A stretch of 64,000 nt of DNA from Hofstenia miamia (lineage: Eukaryota > Xenacoelomorpha > Acoela): contig SCFE01000095.1 of NCBI GenBank assembly GCA_004352715.1, positions 1,255,628 through 1,319,627 of the forward strand, read 5' to 3'. The position numbers and the translations under genes are program-made. Positions 10,897 to 24,000 of the stretch are shown here, piece by piece. The notes beneath the pieces are model-generated. The model saw nothing but the letters and a program-made list of their open reading frames with translations. It had not been told where the DNA came from and did not search any database. The stretch's first letter is position 1. Each line of letters opens with the position of its first letter.

Positions 10897-11104
10897 ACCT
10901 CCGCCAAGGAGGTTATGTTTTTGGTAGCGTTGGTTTGTTTGTCTATCTGTTAGCAAGTTTACGGAAAAAGTAATAAATGATTTGGCCTCAAATTTTCACC
11001 AGAGGTGCGTCTCCGCCCAAGGAGAAATGCATTAAATTTTGGTGCTGATCCGGTGGACACAAGCTGCGTGGCGGAGATCTGCGCTATCCAAGTGCTTTTC
11101 TAGT
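10897..11104 (+). mobile_element. Copy of a widespread non-autonomous repeat (CCTCCGCCAAGGAGG type)
   Basis: It starts with ACCTCCGCCAAGGAGGTTAT, continues GTTTGTTTGTCTATCTGTTA with GCAAGTTTACGGAAAAAG, includes GCATTAAATTTTGGTGCTGA and TCCGG, and ends GTGGCGGAGATCTGCGCTAT followed by CCAAGTGC. I recognise this block order as an interspersed repeat found in many animal genomes. The usual form closes with a GGCGGAGGTCTGCGCTCTCC segment. This copy is shortened in the middle. CCTCCGCCAAGGAGG can form a small hairpin, and ACCTCCGCCA is roughly inverted in the GGCGGAGAT near the right end. Confidence 0.75.
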
Positions 11105-11109
11105 TTCAA

Positions 11110-11570
11110 TTAAAATCAAATAAGCACAATTTTAGTTTAAGTTATTTAGTCGGTGTCCAGACATCTGTTGAAATATAAATAACAGAAATGCATAGCTAAT
11201 CAAGAAAATGCCTAACAACAGTTACCATGGAGCTTTAAATCATTTCTGTAACATAATATGCCATAATCATTAGACTCCTGAAAATATAGTTTCACAATTT
11301 AATTATTTGAATTTTGACATTTGTAGTTGAATCAACAAATAATTTATTTATTTTGGAATTAAAATTTATTTAGGGGAATATATTATTCTACCTATGCCAA
11401 GAGCGATAGTGCAATTTCTATAAATACATGTACTACCCATTATAAACGTGTTGTAAAAACAAACATTCATTTTTGAAATCTTGTTGACGATAAATAACAC
11501 AGCACGCGATTAATATAATTTAATTTTCAAAATATTCTCAATATAATTCTTGGAATTTGCAGCTTAGAGA
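11110..11570. other. No feature seen
   Basis: A+T-rich, no repeat or coding signal noticed. Confidence 0.5.
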
Positions 11571-11574
11571 GGGG

Positions 11575-11735
11575 CGTGCGCTTGCCATGCCCCAGAATTG
11601 GAAATGGGCCGAAAATTTCATTCCAAGCCTAGCCCAAGTCCAGGCCCAGCCCAAGCCCAAATTAAGATCTAAAAAGCCCCAAGTCCAGCACGAATACAAA
11701 AGAATCTGGCCAAGTCCAGCCCAGGTCTAAAAGAA
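11575..11735. repeat. Degenerate CCCAAGTCCAG low-complexity repeat
   Basis: GCCCAAGTCCAGG, GCCCAGCCCAAGCCCAA, CCCCAAGTCCAGC and GGCCAAGTCCAGCCCAG follow one another. The C-rich strand is unlike its surroundings and looks like a decayed short tandem array. There is no open frame of note. Confidence 0.55.
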
Positions 11736-11739
11736 ACAT

Positions 11740-14700
11740 AAAAATAATGCATATGATTTAAAACGTTTTAGTATACAGCCATTACAAAAATTTAAAAAAA
11801 TCTGCATTGCTAGGTGATCTTAGAAGTTCCAACACTTTCAACTTTTCTGGATCAATCAAACTTCTTTTCTAGCTAAAAATTACACCAACATGAGAGAAAT
11901 CTCTCTCAGATTTACAAAATGTTGCCTGAATGCAGACACCTTTCGAGCAATAATTCTTAAAATCGGAATATCCATTTGAGTTGTATATAATAAAATAAAT
12001 AAATTTTCTTGAGAATGTAAAGACTTTAAACAACTAACTGATATTAATCTCTTTATTTGAAAATATTGCACTCTTTCTTGTTTAACAAGTAATTCTCAGA
12101 TTCATTCTACTGGTCTGTTCGGAATGCTGTATTAAGTAATTTTGAGATTAAATCAAACAGATTATTGCAGTATTAATTAAGCTATCATTCAAATTCATGT
12201 ACTTAAATATTTTCTCGCAACTTCGATCCAAGCACAACCTAGGTCCAAACATATTTAAAAAATGCTGCACCAACATGTAGCTCTGCCACGCCACTTCTGA
12301 ATTCGTTATTGTATGCATAATCTATTGTTTCGATATCAAAAAGTCGATTAGTGATTATAAACATGTATGTCATTGGTTCTTCAGAAGCGGCATGATCCTA
12401 GTTTTTTTAAAAATTTTTAAACCATGGAGATGGTTATTACCAAACAAACACTAATCAACAAGTCACTATGTCTTACTCGCGATAAAGATGTGCAAGGACT
12501 CACCGGTGTTGATCTCTTGTCATTATTGAGGTGGAATCATATACAGATGATGCTACTCGAGCAGCAGGTCGACAGATATTATCCTTGCTCTAAAAACATT
12601 GGTATTTCTAAAACACAGCAACATATCCTGCATTAATCTATTAGTGAATCGATTCATTTATAAGGTAGTTTAGTTTTTTAATGTATTCATATTTTCTAAA
12701 TAATAAGCTAGAAAAAATGGGAAAACATGGATTAGAATTTTTCTAACTATAAAATACAATTAATCTGAAAATGCAGTGACTATATGTAAGCATGGTCAAA
12801 AAGTTATTTAATCACTATGTTCCAAATATATTCAACGAAGTCTAGCATACATTTTGTTTTGTTACTTTATTTAGTGTTGCACACTCTAATTAATATTGAA
12901 TACTATTTTTCTACTATTACTACTGACTGCATCTTGCATAACCAAGTTAGTAGTGTTATATACTCAATGCTTTGGAGTTATTACTTTAGTTTTCATATTT
13001 TTTAATGAACATCATAATAAAAACAGATGCAAAGGAAAGGCATGAACGTCTTACCTACTGAGATGACACAATAAATTTCAAATTAAATGAATAATATATT
13101 GTTCAGGCAAATACACTCCGCATAAGGACCGCGCTGAGCCATGAAATTACTAAGGCAACTGACTGATTTAGATTGACCTGGCACACACCATCTATGTTAA
13201 ACGATCCCGTGTATTATGGGTTAAGCATTTTGATAATTTTGGTAGAGCGTCAAAGAGAAAGTGCCTTATTTAAAAGCTTTTGTTATTAAGTCAATGGGAA
13301 TTGCCAACTATTTAACGACCAGACCAGGAGGTAATGAAAAATTCTGACTGTAAGATATATTAAATAACAGGAATTTGCCTTCCCTCACACAACCTTTGAC
13401 GTTGTCTGTATTAAACTCTCTATGAAATTACAGCGGAATATACTTAATTCAATGAAGACAAATGCTTTCTATCATGGCACTCTATTATCAATTTTTGAAT
13501 TTCAATTGTTGCTCTGTTGAAGGTGAGAAAAATTATCGAAATTCTTCATCATCCATGGCGTTTATAGAATAAATACTAATAACTAACGGGGGATTTTTAA
13601 TGACCTAACATTTTTCAAAATATGACATTAAATTTGAAATTTATGACCTAAGAATACGACAACAAAATTTAATCCAACAAAAACTTATTGAATTACGTCA
13701 AGTATTTTTTGATCTGATTATTTCTCAAAAATAGGTTGAGCAGAGAAAAGCTCCGCTAAACCGCTGCTGAACTGAATTGGAGACTTTGCGATTGGGTATA
13801 TTCCGTAGAGGAAACACTGCCATGGGACATTTCTATTGCTTTACAAACACCATTTGATGGTAATCGAAGTTTTCTCCAGACATCTTGAGCTGTAAATTTT
13901 GGGTTCACAAATTTTGAGGTCAAAATTAAAGGTTTTCATAGTTCTGTTTTATGGAAAGAGTTCGTTTATAAACCGGATTTTTTAAATGCATCTTTTTCTT
14001 TTATGGTCAAAATCAGATTCCCTTCAAGATTTGAATCAATTTTATCCATACCCCAGGATGTAACCACAGCGTTTGGCGGATGCCAGATATTGCCGAAAAA
14101 TTAAAGAGGTATTTTTACAACGGAGCACTTAACTGTGCGTCACTGATTAAAAGTTTGGCATTTTCTCTTCAAATTCCATCTGCGGATAGCATCATCTATT
14201 CATATGAGAAATTCTCTTTCCGTGGGTCATCAACTTTCCCCTTAAAACGAGAACAGCCGAAATTTAATACCTCTAAAACCACCGTAGGGGTCAATTTTGA
14301 CACCTACCCTAAAAAGAAGAAATGTCAGTGCAAATTGATAAAAAACCTAATTCAATCCTACAATTAGACAACCTGTCGTGAAAAAATGCACTTAAAAATT
14401 GAAACTTTATGAAAAGTTTTCAACAACTATTCTGTCGTTCAGTTGAGCAATTCGAACAAACAGGCTTGTAACAAACACAGTTATCATTTTTCTTGTGCTT
14501 CAATTGGCAATACTAGTTTGTAAAATAAAGCAGTTTGTTATTGAAATATAGAAAATACTAGATTACTTTCTAAAAGGAGCGTAAGCAAAGGGGGACGGAG
14601 ACATGGTGGAGCCCCTCTCCAGGTTTCAACATTGACTTTGATTGATGAATTTAACACAAATTTTGTGAAAAAAACTTAAGAAAATTTTAAAAACTAACTT

Positions 14701-16570
14701 GGTGAGATGTATTTTCAAGGTCTATTTTTTTAATATTTCAAATGTTAAGGGGGTTTACTCCGAATTTGATCACTCCTGTTGATCATAACTGAGATGTCTC
14801 TTTGTCAGAAAATCCTTGCTTTCCATATTAGTGAGATTGAAGATGAATTACACCACGAAGTTCTTGTCATCCAGTGCATTCCTTGAAACAACTGCAAGCA
14901 TTATTGCAAGTCAAGTCTAGGATATTCCAACAAACAGCAAGCAACAAGCGAATTGTAGCTTCTTCTGTCAACTAAATGGAATCATTTGATTTACAACATC
15001 TATGCAACACTATTTCTTGTGGTAAACTAAATAAACGTTGGTTTCTGTTTCCCTCTACTGGGGATAATGCTGAAATTTTCCAAATACATTTGCTTGGCGA
15101 AGCTCTCTACTGGACAAACATTGCCTTGCAAACTTTGATGTAGGATATTCCTGTTGATCCATTTTTGCGCCACTGATGCCAGAAAGTTGTCAGCATAAAT
15201 GTTGTAGAATTTTCCAGATTTACTGAATGCATAGTATTAAATCCCAATTTAGCTGAGTTGTGTCTGAATTTACTTTTTTCAATGTTCAGGGTTTACAAAA
15301 AACGATGACGCTTCAATATCCTATGCAAAACTGTAACTCACAGGGTACTTTGGAAAATGTTTAGATGCATATCCGAACGTTTAAAGAGGGTAAAGCTATC
15401 ACTTATTCATGTTCAACAAGGGCTGTCAGCTGTTAAGTTTGTTCAGGACAATTGTAGAGTTGTACCATTAATAATTCCCATTTCTTGATCAATAAAAGAT
15501 ACTTATTCTTCATCCCCCAAAAAATCATTGTCGCCTTTTGTAAAATATTTGAAGGTTGACATTGAAAGTGCTAAGAATATTGGAACCTTATAATATTTAT
15601 ACTACTGAGAAGTCACACATTGTACCAAATTGCAAAAGTTCATGAAGTTCAACACCTAAAGAATAATATGGAGATATCATAAACCCTAACCTTGGAACAT
15701 AAAATATCATACGGGATTATTAATGGCTGCATTCTAATTGAATAGTATTCAAACATTGTATATTACACACTAAGCTTACTAAAATGAATCTGTTTTTGTT
15801 TGTGTTGAACTCTCAGAATACTAATCAACATTATGATGAGAAATTTAATTATTTAGTGTAGTTTGAGGTTGGGGTCAAATCTGACCTGAAGGGTTGCTTT
15901 AGAGGTCTTAGGAATTTTCTAGGTTATCTAGATGCTTGTATGATCTTTATTATGGCCAAAATACTGTTTTGTGTAAATAAGACAAAGTGGTTGAATTTCC
16001 TGGTATTTGAATAATTTCCTAAAGTTTCATTAGGGTTGAAAGTAGTTTAGAGGTCATATTTGAACCCTCTCAGCGGTTCTAGTGTTAATTGTTTAGTTAA
16101 TATACGACTTTTATATGACCGTGCGATTTCCTACATATACTGATTAGGAAATAAATGCGTTTCAGCAAATTTCGAATAAGTGTTTACAATATTTTTTACG
16201 ACATTATTCCCCAAGTAATAACAAATAATTCAAATTAGTAGAGAATCCTCATCTCCATTTATTAACAGCTCCTTCAAACAATAACGTTTTCAAAAAATCG
16301 CCTCCCCTCTCTTCCAACAGAAAATATAAATGACCTCCTTCAAATAAAGTTTTGAAAATATCCATGCTTAATTCAATAACCACTTCTATTAAATTATCTT
16401 AACAAAATATGAAACCCCAGATTAACAACCCTCCCTCTTGCAATGAGATATCCGAGGGTAATCAGTCCCGAGAATTGACATTATAAGACAAACATGGATT
16501 CGGGTAAAATATATCCCCAAATTCAGCCCTATTTAAGGGTCAGTGGGAAATATACTTGACAAAGTTTTGC
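11740..16570. other. Unassigned A+T-rich stretch
   Basis: No gene can be supported. The plus-strand frames at 12424-12636 and 14080-14367 have slightly higher G+C but match no family I know and lack convincing splice sites. A G-rich patch near 14575-14625 (AAGGGGGACGGAG, GGAGCCCCTCTCC) could be a transposon end fragment, but no partner was found. Confidence 0.4.
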
Positions 16571-16578
16571 GCTTACAG

Positions 16579-16850
16579 CAGTGGTTGCTTAATTAATTTT
16601 GCTTAGGGGTACATTACATTTTGAAAAATAGTCTTATATTAAGATTTCGTCACCCTTAGACGTCATACGTTGTTTGTAATTGAAAATGTAATTTAAATTC
16701 AGAAATAAAACCTACAAAGACATCTAGAAACATTTATTACCTAACATATTAACTAAGAGGACTTTTACTGCTTAAATTATAAAATTTTGGGATGAAATTT
16801 TTGAAAGGTTGATTTTAAGGAGGCAACTGCCCCCACTTCCAGCACCACTG
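16579..16850. mobile_element. hAT-like short non-autonomous element
   Basis: The left end reads CAGTGGTTGC and the right end AGCACCACTG, i.e. CAGTGGTGCT inverted. Eight bases before the element (GCTTACAG) and eight after it (ACTAACAG) agree at six positions, as expected for an old hAT 8-bp target duplication. The right subterminal region contains GGAGGCAACTGCCCCCAC, typical of G-rich hAT-type ends. At 272 bp it has no coding capacity. Confidence 0.55.
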
Positions 16851-16859
16851 ACTAACAGT

Positions 16860-18365
16860 TTCTTACTCAATACTTCGACATAAAAATTTTTTGAAAATAT
16901 TTTCTCAATTGATCTCAACTACGAATACAATTTTCTCAAAAGGAGTTGTTTAATACAAATATTTCATTAGAGCAACTATTAGGAAAACGTTAAATTATCA
17001 GTCAGCATCGACATAAATATTCCGAGGAGTACGCGTCTATTTTATCAGGAAGATTATGTCGAAGATCTCAGCGATAAAAGCATCTCGTTATATCTTCTCC
17101 TTTTTATGGTAACGATTGCATTTCTGTCGATAATTCAATATATTTATGCTTTTAAAGGAAGTTATTTCAGTTCTCACAAATTAACTGTGCCAAAATTAGA
17201 TGCACTGTAAAGAAAATTTCAGTTTCACAAAAGAAAAAATTCAATTTAAAAGCACTTAATAGGAATATGAAATGACTTATATGTTACTCGAAATCAAAGA
17301 ATATGACCTTAATATTAATTTAGTAGTTTACATGTATCAATTCCTCTTCGATGAAATTGGGTGAGGAAACTTGAAAAATGTATATAGTAAAATGCAGTTT
17401 GATGTACAATTCTCAAGGAAATTGTTCCTGATAAATTTTGAAAATTAGTTAAGTGTTTGGAACAACTGTACATATTGTAGCAGCGATGCTAAAGTTATTT
17501 TTTTACATTAATTGTGTATTAAAATGATAATCCATTAAAATAGTGAGACTGCGTGGTTTTCTAACTCATTCCAGTATGTAGGGGCAAAAATAATTCATAT
17601 TCAATTTTTCACTAATATAATGCCATTGATTTTGCATTGATTTATATTTACAGTTCCACTAGAGGCAAAATCATCAATTTTGAAATGCCAGAAAATTCCG
17701 TTGGCTTGATACATATTTATAAATTAAAATCATATTTTTGTTCAGCATAAGTTGATATATGTATGGGAGTACATATTAATTACATTTTATAACATTATAC
17801 AAGATAAAATGTTCATTTAAATATTTACTTTTAAGAAGTTAGTGAGGAATATTATATTTTACAGAAAAAATACATTCTTATAGTGAAATTTTAAGTATTT
17901 TTCATGCGAAGAGAGAATTTCTATTTTTGGAAAATTATTTTCGTATACCTATCTAAATTTGAATTGAAGTATCGCTGGCGTCTCACAAGTACGTTTCTGC
18001 ATGCGAGGCCATTTTCCTGTAGGAAAATAGAGGGAGTGAATTCAAATTGAGCGCATTACATTTTAGAGTCAATCCCTTTAAATTTTGCTTTGAATCCCAA
18101 TTTGTTCTAGGGTTAGTTGCGGTTAGATACATAACGGATTCCTATTACAGCGTGAAGAATTGTATTATCAAACACGTTTGATGATCTTCAACACATTCAT
18201 GGTATTTACTAATCGTTAGACGAAGAGAAGCGAGTTGTTACTATTCATTTTTCTCAACCGCGAGAGACAAAAAGGAATGCAGCATGCTGCCCACTTTACA
18301 AACTGTGAGACGCCAACTTTTTAATGTTCATTCCAGTAAATATATTTGTTGTCACCTTTTAACAG
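16860..18365. other. No feature seen
   Basis: A+T-rich sequence with no persuasive gene or repeat structure. Confidence 0.5.
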
Positions 18366-19112
18366 GTTTGCCCTGGGCGAACATTTTCCACCCATAACTC
18401 ACAGCATAGCACAAGAAATGTCTAGAAATCCACACCACATTTCCCATTCCACATCACAGGAATAAAAATGTCTCCCACAAATCCCCACAACGAATTTTTC
18501 ACAAAACAGCTAAATATTCCAATAAAAAGCATTTTTCAAAATTTCAATATGCATTAATTTACATCAAAATATAGTAAAAAATTTAAGAATTATTTATTAT
18601 CTTCTCATGTCCATATTCAGAAATTGTATTTTTAAAAGTTTGTGATTTGATAGTAATATCACAATTTTTTGAAGTACTAAATCTTTTGCTGTTTTATGAA
18701 ATCATTGACTCCAATACTATCAGCTCGATTTTTTTCGAAGAAACACACTAATTACATTATAATAATTTTAAACAATATTTATAGGAGGTGGTTGCCTGAT
18801 AGTAATGAATTTTAATCAATAGTTGCTTGAAAAACTTAATTTAAACTGTCAAGTCAACGTTGATTATAAATATATTGTTTATTAGGACTACACAAAGACT
18901 GCGCAAGTTAAAATCAATTCGCTTATATTTCGATGAAGTAAAGCAGCATTCACTATTAAATTAAGTCTTGAGCATTTTTAACCTATACCTTTGCAACTAT
19001 TATTAACACTTGCTACAAATATTCTCGCCCAACAAATACCCACAAAAATCCACACAAACTAAAACTTCACCCCACCCCACCCCACACCACGTATGGGGAT
19101 CGGCCAGCTCCA
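18366..19112. repeat. Possible element with C-rich ends
   Basis: Two strongly C-rich blocks are separated by ~500 bp of A+T-rich DNA. The left block (18366-18520) starts GGTTTGCCCTGGGCGAACAT and repeats CCACA, CCCA and CCACACCACA words. The right block (19040-19112) repeats CCACA and CACCCCACCCCACCC and ends GTATGGGGATCGGCCAGCTC. The shared word composition and sharp borders suggest one element or two related repeats. Inverted ends, a target duplication and an open frame were all looked for and not found. Confidence 0.3.
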
Positions 19113-19114
19113 AC

Positions 19115-20885
19115 AGTAAGCCTGTCTTTTAGGCATAAGCAACACACTTTTATACTCTCGTGAAAGTATTTCTACTATTTAAATTTAAACTGAGAATAAA
19201 TATTTCTACAAATTTTATAATTTTAATGAAATATACTCAGTTACTCTAATGATAGCACTGAGAATGTTTATATTGCTGCTGAATGAAATAAATAAGGGCC
19301 ATTAAGGCATTTTTAATCTTTATTTGGCATTTGTACGTGAATTTAAAATTTTAAAGGAACAGATTTAAGAACAGTCATTATAGCGCGTTAGACTCAGTTC
19401 ATCATTAGCAAATTTATTGTGGTGTAATCAAATTAAATCCAATGTGGATTCCAAACAAAACAATTTAATTATGAACGGGTGGGAAATGTCAGAATTCGAT
19501 TAATAGCTAAAGAATGAAAATGCGGAGAGTTAGTCACACGATAACGCGAAATTCTCTATAGTAACTCAGAAAAAATGAAACTTTCTCTTCTGAGGGAATG
19601 CACATAGCTAGGAAATAATTCCCACACAATACTACCAAGCTAATTTAATAAAAATAGTAGAGAAAGAATGTAGACCAAATCATATGACATGACGTGAGGC
19701 TGATTCCTTCTCAATACTTAATGAAATAGTGTTGTAGCAAATATTACGTTCCACGTAAAAGATTTTTGACAAATCTCAATTGAATAAAAATTAATTATGG
19801 GAACTCAGACTCAGTGGAGCCAAGGTGGGACCGCAGTAAATTTCGAAGGTCCCTTAAGCTAAGTATTTAAATGTGCTTCTACGAAATTTTTAAAGGCTAT
19901 CAATTCATCCTTGAAACATAAAACTGCATTCGCATTTATCCTGCATGATTTTTCATTCGACATAAGAAAATTGAATACTTGGGACATGAGCACAGAACTC
20001 TATATTTTAAACCTGTAATCCCTTCAAGTTTTAAATGCGTAATTATTAAATTCAGTTATGGCATATGTATATAATACATTGCATATTATGTAACAAATAT
20101 GTATAATTGAGAGGAGAACCAGTCATAATTTTCTTGAATTTTAGTGCCATCAATTTACTGTGATTCATTGTGTATTGCATCAATAGTTTACATGTCTTGT
20201 GCTTCCCATCTCTAAGTCGTCTCAAGACATATGGAAAAACAACATTTTCTCTTGTCAATGGTTTCAAAAACACTACCAGACTGTAAAATTCAACTTATTC
20301 AACAAGGAAAGCGTAGTTTTGCAGCGTTAGGGTATTTCTATTAACAGTATAATTATTTGAAGGAATATTGTATTATTATTATACAGATTCCATCAACATT
20401 AAGAAAATGTACGGTGAACGACACAGATATTTTTGCATCATGACATTAGAAATATACGATACCAAGTGTTAATCTACACTATGCGACCTAGGCGAGTGCA
20501 AAAAATGCTTAACAATTATAATATACCAATCATTCTATCATAGCGGAATTCAGGAATGAGGGAAATGGAAAAAAGAAAAACCAATATGAAAGTCATTTAA
20601 CAATAAGTAAAAATGGGCTCGCTCAGGGGTGTACATCTATAAAGTCAATAAATGGATATCATTGCAGAATGGATAATTTACGAAAAATTATGAGCAAAGT
20701 AAATCAAAAACTAAATGATTGACAACATTATTCTTGGATTGCAACAAAAATAATTTTCATGGTATGCTGCATAGTATGTGATCAAAAATGCTTCATTCGT
20801 CATATATATTGTATTAATAAAACAGCGAAATTAGTAAAAATGCAAAAATAATTCAAATTTTCAAGAATTTCAAAGATTTAAATGT
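19115..20885. other. No feature seen
   Basis: A+T-rich. The minus-strand frame at 20052-20273 is not distinguishable from chance. Confidence 0.5.
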
Positions 20886-20890
20886 TTGAC

Positions 20891-21013
20891 ATGTTAAATT
20901 GTTCCATAAATCTGTTGGACCGTAAGAGAGACCCTCAAAATAACCCGTCTAATTTTTATACCGACACCGCGGATCACGTCGGGACGGATCGCCTCGTTTC
21001 CCATTCTGATTAA
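20891..21013 (+). other. GC-richer island with a 40-codon frame
   Basis: A short stretch (about 20925-21005) is markedly richer in G+C than anything nearby, with several CG dinucleotides (ACCGACACCGCGGATCACG). The plus frame from the ATG at 20891 stays open to a TAA at 21011 and encodes the run RKRDPQNNPSNFYTDTADHV near its centre. The composition is protein-like but no family is recognised. No clear splice sites flank it, so it could be an exon fragment, a processed remnant or a transposon end. Confidence 0.2.
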
Positions 21014-21019
21014 AGTGTA

Positions 21020-24000
21020 TTTTTTCTGAGCTTAAATGTATACGTCAGCATTCTTTCATCATTAGTGTAACAATAATAAACTTTGTCAGTACAAAGTACA
21101 GGCCTATAAATATTACTGCTTGAGCAAAAATAATACCTTTATGGATATCATAGTTTTGTTTCTAATTTTACAATAGGTTAAATTAAAATATAAGGCTTCG
21201 CAGATTTTTGAATAGATTACTAAACAGCATGCTTAAGCATCAATATTTCTAGTCTTGTATTCATGATTAATTGTGGTTATAGTTAATTCTGGAGTAAATT
21301 CTTTGCTCTCAGAGAAAATTTACGGCTGTTCAGATATTGAGCAACATTCTCCAGAAAATTTGCAAAGCACTTGTTTATACAACATCAACTGTCTAAACAT
21401 TACTTTTCATTCTTTGGAGCTATTTTCTACTTAAATATATTTCTTTCCCCATTGATAATCCTGTACAGTAGAAGAACATTAGTGGGAAATGGAACAAATT
21501 TAGTAAGGGGACATTTTGATATTCAACAAGGGTTTCAAATTATTAAAATCAATTGCTAAAAATTTAATTGCAGTGACATTTATTTAAAATAACATTTTCA
21601 AACTATAATATATTTGCACAAGATTACTATAGTTCACACAAAAAATTTACTGCTGTGTTCAGTTATTGTTTTATAATAGAATTTCTTAGCCATAGGTTCT
21701 AACTACATTTACTGGTTTCAACCAAAGTGTTAGAAGAGCAAGAGTTATAAATAAGAGAACTTTTTATATGGATCAATAATTAGTCATTGTGGATTTTAGA
21801 TGAATATAATTATTTATAAAACGGAAGACATGAACTCCAAGCTTTACAATTTACATATTATCTTGAGGAAATAAATAGAAATTGCACTTGTAGGGAAAAA
21901 AGTCGCCAGGGTATTTGCTGCCCTTGGAAGATCATTTTTTGAAATTTTCACTGGTATGTTGTCAAATTTTTTGAAGATGTGGCATGCTAAATACATTTTC
22001 AAATATTGAAATTTGTTTTTTTAGTTCGTTATAGCCAAGCTTGGTCTTACAAAACGTTTTTTGAACAATTTCGTATATTAGTAAAGACTTTTTCTATATA
22101 TCTGTAGGAACCAATACTAGTAATGTTAGAAAAAATAAATGAGTTAGAAATTATTGAATTTCGCCTTTTATTATTGCAAATGCTTGAGAAATATAAAAAT
22201 CACTAGAATTTCCTGAAAACTGTAAGAAAACGTGTTGCCAAAAAGAAATTGTAGTTTCAAACTAGTTATTTGTTGTGGTTTTAATATAGGCTTACAAAAA
22301 TTCTTATAATAACAATGATTATAATTGAGATAAATGGAAAATAGCCACATATTTTTATCAAATTCAGAATACAACAGACCATAGATACCATTATTTAAGC
22401 GACACAATGAATTTGCTTAAAAGCAAATGTTAAAGCTAAAACTTTTGACTTTAGATAATCGAAGAAACAGGTAAATGAATTAAAGAGGAAAAGGAAAATC
22501 TGGTAAAAATCATGCATTACATGGAACATAGAGGTTTTCATTGTAAATTCAATATAAAATTAGTTACAGCCATAGAATACAACCTAAAGTGGAATGAAAC
22601 CTAGAGTGGAATAGAGGAATTAGTATGGGATTTTGTAAAATCCTGTTTTAAATCCAATGTATTGCATTATAATGGTGAATCAAATGCTAATTGACAAATG
22701 TGCGTTACCGTCAAATAGACGCTTTGTAAAGTGGTGATTTTGAATTAAGACAAAGCCGCGGTAAAAAAGATGTTTCAAATTTAATGTGAAAACTTAAATT
22801 GCGTATTAATAGTAGGAAAATTGAATCCGATAATTGCGTAAAAGATCAACCCACAAAATGTTCAGTTGACATTGTATTTAGTTATCTAAGGGAATACAAA
22901 TGGAAAATTAAAATAGAAATATTATTAAATTTTAAAAAAGCAGGATTAACAGTGGTATAATAATATTCATTATAAGAGTTGCTATGACTACAATTCTGTT
23001 GATAAGCATTGCGCTTCAATTATTGCATCCGGAATTCTAAACTCCAAACTAAGAATTACACAGGAATTGATTGTTTTTTTAACAAATAAAACTAATTTGG
23101 AAACGGAGCTTCTCCAATTATCTCTTTTGTTCATCACAGTTGGTCACCGCAATCGCCATGTATTTAATAGAAAAGAAGAACTCAGCCAATAAGAATATAA
23201 TTCACTTTAAATTTAAATTCTGTATTTTACCATGAAGAAAAATAGTGCTATCTCTAGATGTGACATCCAAAACAAAATTAACTTAAATGAAATTGTCCTA
23301 TCTAAAGGCCACGTAGTTTTTAATAGATATATCAAAACAAAATACTTCATGCTTATTTCTGATAAGGCTAATCAAAAAACAATCAAGGACTTTTCTTTAT
23401 TTTCAAGAATTTATAACTTGATTAGTTTTAAAATATTTAGTTTTGATTTATTGTTGCTTCTTCACGAAGCCATAGCTTTGCTGATGCCAATCCATGCATG
23501 CTAAATATATTGAAGTGATATTTATTTTTTCGATATAAAACATATTACTTTTAAATATGTCTGGCAGCGGATTTAAATACCTGGTGATGATAAACTTCAA
23601 TGAATATTAGAAATTGCAGAAGACAACTATTTAATATATTGGGAAATACTATTGAATAAACTTAAAAACAGAGGGGTAACCATTGGATTTTCCGTTCCAT
23701 TCTTTTGCCAGAATAAATAAATCGCAAAATAAATGAATATTCAATAAACACGATTATATAAATAAATAATGCAGTTAAATAATGTGCTTTATTATGTTTC
23801 TTAATTTATATTATATTATAAAAAATAAATATTGATACTGACTAGACAGTGCAAATATTGTAGGTCTATTCAGGATCGCAGAATGAATTTTATTTTGGTA
23901 GGGGCACAAAAGAGAAAAAAAATATTTTGATTTTTTTGATTTTTGTTTCCTTAGAGATCGCCAAGTGAGTATAAATAAAGTACTGTCGCATAGTTTTATG

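Noticed and set aside
12424-12636. 70-codon plus-strand frame in a G+C-richer patch, with VESYTDDAT in another frame
   Set aside because: The YTDDA string recalls an RT active site, but no neighbouring RT blocks exist on either side.
14080-14367. 95-codon plus-strand frame (MPDIAEKLKRYF...)
   Set aside because: Slightly better composition, but no family recognised and no splice or context support.
23232-23504. 90-codon plus-strand frame
   Set aside because: Lysine, isoleucine and phenylalanine content as expected from base composition. No motif.
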